From: Chloroflexota bacterium
GTDB taxonomy: Bacteria > Chloroflexota > Dehalococcoidia > UBA2979
Length of the DNA: 6,692 nt
Assembly: GCA_947446155.1 (NCBI GenBank)
Contig: CANFFZ010000108.1
Span: forward strand, 1-6,692
Direction of reading: 5' to 3'
Shown here: positions 5,694-6,692 of the stretch, piece by piece
How the letters are laid out: each line of letters begins with the position of its first letter
Position numbering within the stretch: the stretch's first letter is position 1
The notes under the pieces: generated by a model
The model's database searches: none
The model's input: only the letters and a program-made list of their open reading frames with translations
Told to the model about the DNA's origin: nothing
Translations under genes and position numbers: made by a program

Positions 5694-6376
5694 CCGAGCG
5701 TCTCCCGGGCGTCTCCGGTCGCGCTTTGCTCGTTGTGCTTGCGCTGCGCCTCGTACGAAGTGATCTCGGCTTCGAGGCTGGTGATCCGCCGTTCGAGCGC
5801 GTCGATGCGATCCCACTCGGGATCGGGCAGCCGCTCGATCGTGTCGTTGCTGCGGTTGGCGTAGGCGATCACGTGGCCCGGCACGCCGACGACGGTGGCC
5901 CCCGGCGGCACCGAGGACACCACCACCGATCCGGCGCCGATCTTCGCGCCCGCACCGATGGTGATCGCGCCGATCAACTTCGCGCCCGCGCCCACGAGCA
6001 CGTCGTCCTCGAGCGTCGGGTGCCGCTTCTCGTGCAGCGTCGAGGTGCCCCCGAGGGTGACCCCCTGCAGGATGTGGCAGCGGTCGCCGATCTCGGCCGT
6101 CTCGCCGATCACGACACCCATCCCGTGGTCGATGAAGAGGAAGTGCCCGATGCGCGCCTTCGGGTGGATGTCCACTCCGGTCGTGAACCGAGCCGCGTTC
6201 GCCACCAGCCGCGCCACCAACGGGAACCCGGCGGCCTCCAGGCGCTGGGCGATTCGATGGCCGATCAGCGCGTGTACGCCCGGATAAGTCAGCAGCACCT
6301 CGAGCGCCGAGCGTGCGGCGGGGTCCCGCTCCATCGCAGCGTGAATGTCTTCGCGCACACCATCGAGGAATCCCAC
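5690..6376 (-). CDS. cysE: Serine O-acetyltransferase (EpsC-type)
   Basis: Transfers acetyl from acetyl-CoA to L-serine to make O-acetylserine, the substrate of cysteine synthase; cytoplasmic, left-handed beta-helix fold. Counting from GTG 6376 (228 residues): a helical N-domain with VREDIHAAMERDPAARS and LEVLLTYPGVHAL (7-37), then hexapeptide repeats. These carry FIDHGMGVVIGETAEIGDRC (81-100) with catalytic D83 and H84, LQGVTLGGTS (103-112), KRHPTLEDDVLVGAGA (117-132) with H119, and VPPGATVVGVPG (156-167). The C-terminal tail is a predicted coiled coil (ALERRITSLEAEITSYEAQR, 193-212) ending ETLG, not the terminal Ile that docks into CysK in classical enzymes. Start: GTG 6376 has GAAGG 8 bases upstream and gives the short EpsC-like N-terminus. 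A TTG at 6430 would add 18 residues but has no good ribosome site and overlaps a possible -10 box. The last bases overlap cysS by 4. The product is secure; the start is moderately sure. Confidence 0.92.
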   Translation of the reverse strand: MGFLDGVREDIHAAMERDPAARSALEVLLTYPGVHALIGHRIAQRLEAAGFPLVARLVANAARFTTGVDIHPKARIGHFLFIDHGMGVVIGETAEIGDRCHILQGVTLGGTSTLHEKRHPTLEDDVLVGAGAKLIGAITIGAGAKIGAGSVVVSSVPPGATVVGVPGHVIAYANRSNDTIERLPDPEWDRIDALERRITSLEAEITSYEAQRKHNEQSATGDARETLG

Positions 6377-6429
6377 AAGCGTCGCCTTCGCGGCCAGCGC
6401 CACCCCCTGGGGAGGGCGTGCGCTTACCA

Positions 6430-6435
6430 ATAGTA
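6430..6435 (-). promoter_or_regulatory. Possible -10 box for the cysE-cysS operon
   Basis: On the minus strand TACTAT occupies 6435 down to 6430, within TACTATTGGTAA, the most AT-rich patch between the SPFH-like gene stop (6479) and cysE. It matches 4 of 6 bases of TATAAT. No -35 box is visible at 16-18 bases upstream. If it is real, transcription would start near 6423, leaving a leader of about 45-50 bases before GTG 6376, too short for a T-box. The call is weak. Confidence 0.2.
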
Positions 6436-6478
6436 GCGCGCCTGTCGTTGACCGCAGCGCCTCGTCCGGGGTGGGCGT

Positions 6479-6692
6479 CTACCGCCCGGGCGCCGGATCG
6501 ACGCCGAGGTTCGCCGCCTCCGCCGAGAGGATCGAGGTGCGGATCTGCTGGGCGATGTCGGAGACGGCGCCCGGGTTGTTGGGCATGAAGATGACCGTCG
6601 ACTTGGAGCCGGCGGCGATCTCCTTCTGGGTGTCCATCCACTGGCCGAGCAGCAGCAGGTCCATCAGCGAGCGCTCGTCCACGCGGTCATCC
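6479..6692 (-). CDS. SPFH/stomatin-like (band 7) protein, C-terminal fragment; 5' part outside window
   Basis: The minus-strand frame is open from the right window edge, so only the last 70 residues are seen; the GTG at 6682 is internal and no start is present here. The visible part reads LLLLGQWMDTQKEIAAGSKS, then TVIFMPNNPGAVSDIAQQIR, and ends LGVDPAPGR. A short helix rich in Leu and Gln followed by EIAAGSKSTVIF and an IR-containing helix is typical of the end of SPFH/band 7 membrane-scaffold proteins, where Leu-Gln-Thr-Leu-x-Glu-Ile-x-x-x-x-x-Ser-Thr-Ile-Ile-Phe is the common pattern. Such proteins sit at the membrane and organise lipid domains or proteases. The membrane anchor and SPFH domain would lie outside the window, so the assignment rests on this tail alone. 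Its stop is 102 bases before the cysE start used here. Confidence 0.6.
   Translation of the reverse strand, partial: DDRVDERSLMDLLLLGQWMDTQKEIAAGSKSTVIFMPNNPGAVSDIAQQIRTSILSAEAANLGVDPAPGR

Noticed and set aside
4905..5864. A 319-codon plus-strand frame opposite cysS and cysE.
   Set aside because: It is antisense to well-supported genes, Val/Arg/Asp-rich, with no recognisable fold.
5694..6641. An open frame continuous with cysS that would give an 801-residue protein.
   Set aside because: The upstream 316 codons run out of frame over cysE and the end of the SPFH-like gene, are Arg/Gly/Asp-rich, and show no synthetase extension. CysS similarity begins exactly at GTG 5693.

Overview
This is a strongly GC-rich bacterial housekeeping region. 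It holds seven protein-coding genes, two of them cut by the window edges. The mix is the C-terminus of RNA polymerase beta' of the non-proteobacterial type, a separate-gene MEP isoprenoid pathway (ispD, ispF), an EpsC-type cysE joined to cysS, and a short C-terminal fragment that looks like an SPFH/stomatin protein. Together with GTG/TTG starts and extreme GC3, this fits a high-GC Chloroflexota-like bacterium (for example a Dehalococcoidia or Thermomicrobia relative). That placement is inference from protein style, not from a search.

Left part, plus strand: the last 363 codons of rpoC end at 1094. A perfect 11-bp GNRA-loop hairpin follows and probably ends the rpo transcript. After a 148-bp leader comes a Glu/Leu/Phe/Val-family dehydrogenase, best called glutamate dehydrogenase. 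It most likely starts at a TTG (1293) behind a clear Shine-Dalgarno and ends at 2552.

Right part, minus strand, transcribed from the right edge leftwards: the SPFH-like gene end (stop at 6479), then cysE and cysS coupled by a 4-base GTGA overlap, then a 480-bp stretch with no convincing intact gene, then ispD and ispF separated by 2 bases. The ispF Shine-Dalgarno lies in the last codons of ispD. gdhA and ispF converge with only 4 bases between their stop codons.

Function: CysE makes O-acetylserine for cysteine synthesis and CysS charges tRNA-Cys, so that pair links cysteine supply to its use in translation. IspD and IspF catalyse the third and fifth steps of the MEP pathway to isoprenoid precursors. 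GDH links glutamate and 2-oxoglutarate. No mobile element, CRISPR array or RNA gene is visible.

I did not find a new biological system. The places most worth a second look are the cysS-ispD gap (a decayed-looking Cys-rich reading frame and a set of inverted repeats), the Arg-to-Thr change in the IspF trimer-core motif, and the coiled-coil tail of CysE that lacks a terminal isoleucine.
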